Of a DNA stretch of 24,937 nt, positions 24,650 to 24,937 are shown one piece after another. The translations under genes and the position numbers were made by a program. The DNA is taken from positions 1-24,937 of the forward strand of contig CAZOFW010000005.1 in NCBI GenBank assembly GCA_964579365.1, read 5' to 3'. The DNA comes from JAKPKF01 sp964579365 (GTDB taxonomy: Bacteria; Patescibacteriota; Dojkabacteria; SC72). The stretch's first letter is position 1. The number at the start of each line of letters is the position of its first letter. Under the pieces are notes generated by a model. It worked only from the letters and a program-made list of their open reading frames with translations. It made no database searches and had not been told where the DNA came from.

Positions 24650-24937
24650 TTCAGTAATCATTACAATCGTCATTCTAGTAGCAATTTGTTTGCTTTTCTT
24701 TTTGGCTGCTATAAATACAAGGAAGAAGACATTTAAAAAGAAAGGCAAGATGCTTAAAGATCTTGAATCTCTGAAAGTAGGGGCATATAGTAGCAATCCA
24801 TCAGAAAGAATTACAGCAATTATAAAGTTAGATAACCTCCTTGCGAGGGCATTACAGTACAGATTTAGCAATGAGAAAAACTGTGGCGAGAATCTTAAGA
24901 TTGCTAAGAAATTATTTTCTCGTCCTGTATATGAAGA
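24642..24937 (+). CDS. Membrane-anchored protein, start of gene (3' partial)
   Basis: 98 residues are visible before the window ends. One membrane helix (about 5-24) is followed by a basic stretch and then a helical cytoplasmic domain with SERITAIIKLDNLLARALQYRF and CGENLKIAKKLFSRPVYE. This resembles a conserved protein seen in Patescibacteria with the pattern AIIxxDxLLxxAL...GxxLK; that resemblance is from memory and tentative. Its ATG overlaps the previous stop by 8 bases (ATGGATAA), so it is likely coexpressed with the transglutaminase-fold gene. The frame is intact to the right edge. Confidence 0.7.
   Translation, partial: MDNSVIITIVILVAICLLFFLAAINTRKKTFKKKGKMLKDLESLKVGAYSSNPSERITAIIKLDNLLARALQYRFSNEKNCGENLKIAKKLFSRPVYE

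Noticed and set aside
1..24937. UGA recoding as in Gracilibacteria
   Set aside because: All full-length proteins are complete under the standard code, with no in-frame TGA required.
1..24937. CRISPR arrays, insertion sequences, integrases or attachment sites
   Set aside because: No regular direct repeats, transposase motifs or duplicated tRNA ends were seen.

Overview
This window looks like a piece of a chromosome from a small-genome, AT-rich bacterium, most likely a member of the Candidate Phyla Radiation (Patescibacteria). The reasons are the dense packing with 1 to 20 base gaps or overlaps, few Shine-Dalgarno sites, several promoters placed so that transcripts would begin almost at the start codon, a cupin-type glucose-6-phosphate-isomerase-like protein, and several membrane-anchored proteins of unknown role. 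The exact phylum cannot be settled from the window. Every intact gene ends in TAA or TAG, never TGA, and no gene needs in-frame TGA. I see no insertion sequence, phage gene or CRISPR array.

Layout: bases 1-2817 carry an anaerobic (class III) ribonucleotide reductase operon, with nrdD entering from the left edge and nrdG at its end. The nrdD frame stops before its glycyl-radical motif. That motif lies in a separate 43-residue frame at 1983-2114. Bases 2810-3602 hold lexA (minus strand) and a divergent promoter region. Bases 3602-6415 hold a small Tic20/DUF4870-like membrane protein, a terminator, tRNA-Pro(TGG), and a lemA/DUF2207 membrane pair. Bases 6416-11218 are a four-gene minus-strand run, read mutL, RsmI-like methyltransferase, DegT-like aminotransferase, FemAB-like peptidoglycan aminoacyltransferase. 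Bases 11261-14964 are a divergent plus-strand run: uvrB, a patatin-like lipase and a Na+/Ca2+-exchanger-type antiporter.

A minus-strand tRNA-Gln(TTG) follows at 14971-15041, then an unrecognised single-pass membrane protein. dnaE and uvrC lie on the minus strand (16185-20992), overlapping by 19 bases with an A-AAA-AAA heptamer exactly at the junction. From 21028 to the right edge are cell-envelope genes: an anchored lysozyme-like protein, a YggT-like protein, a cupin that has lost its metal ligands, a secreted transglutaminase-fold protein whose catalytic Cys position is Thr, and the start of a further membrane-anchored protein.

Taken together, the window combines a DNA maintenance set (lexA, mutL, uvrB, uvrC, dnaE, nrdDG) with cell-envelope genes. 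The points most worth a second look are the split or frameshifted nrdD, the possible DnaE-UvrC slippage site, the overlapping back-to-back mutL/uvrB promoters of leaderless type, and two neighbouring proteins that look like pseudoenzymes.
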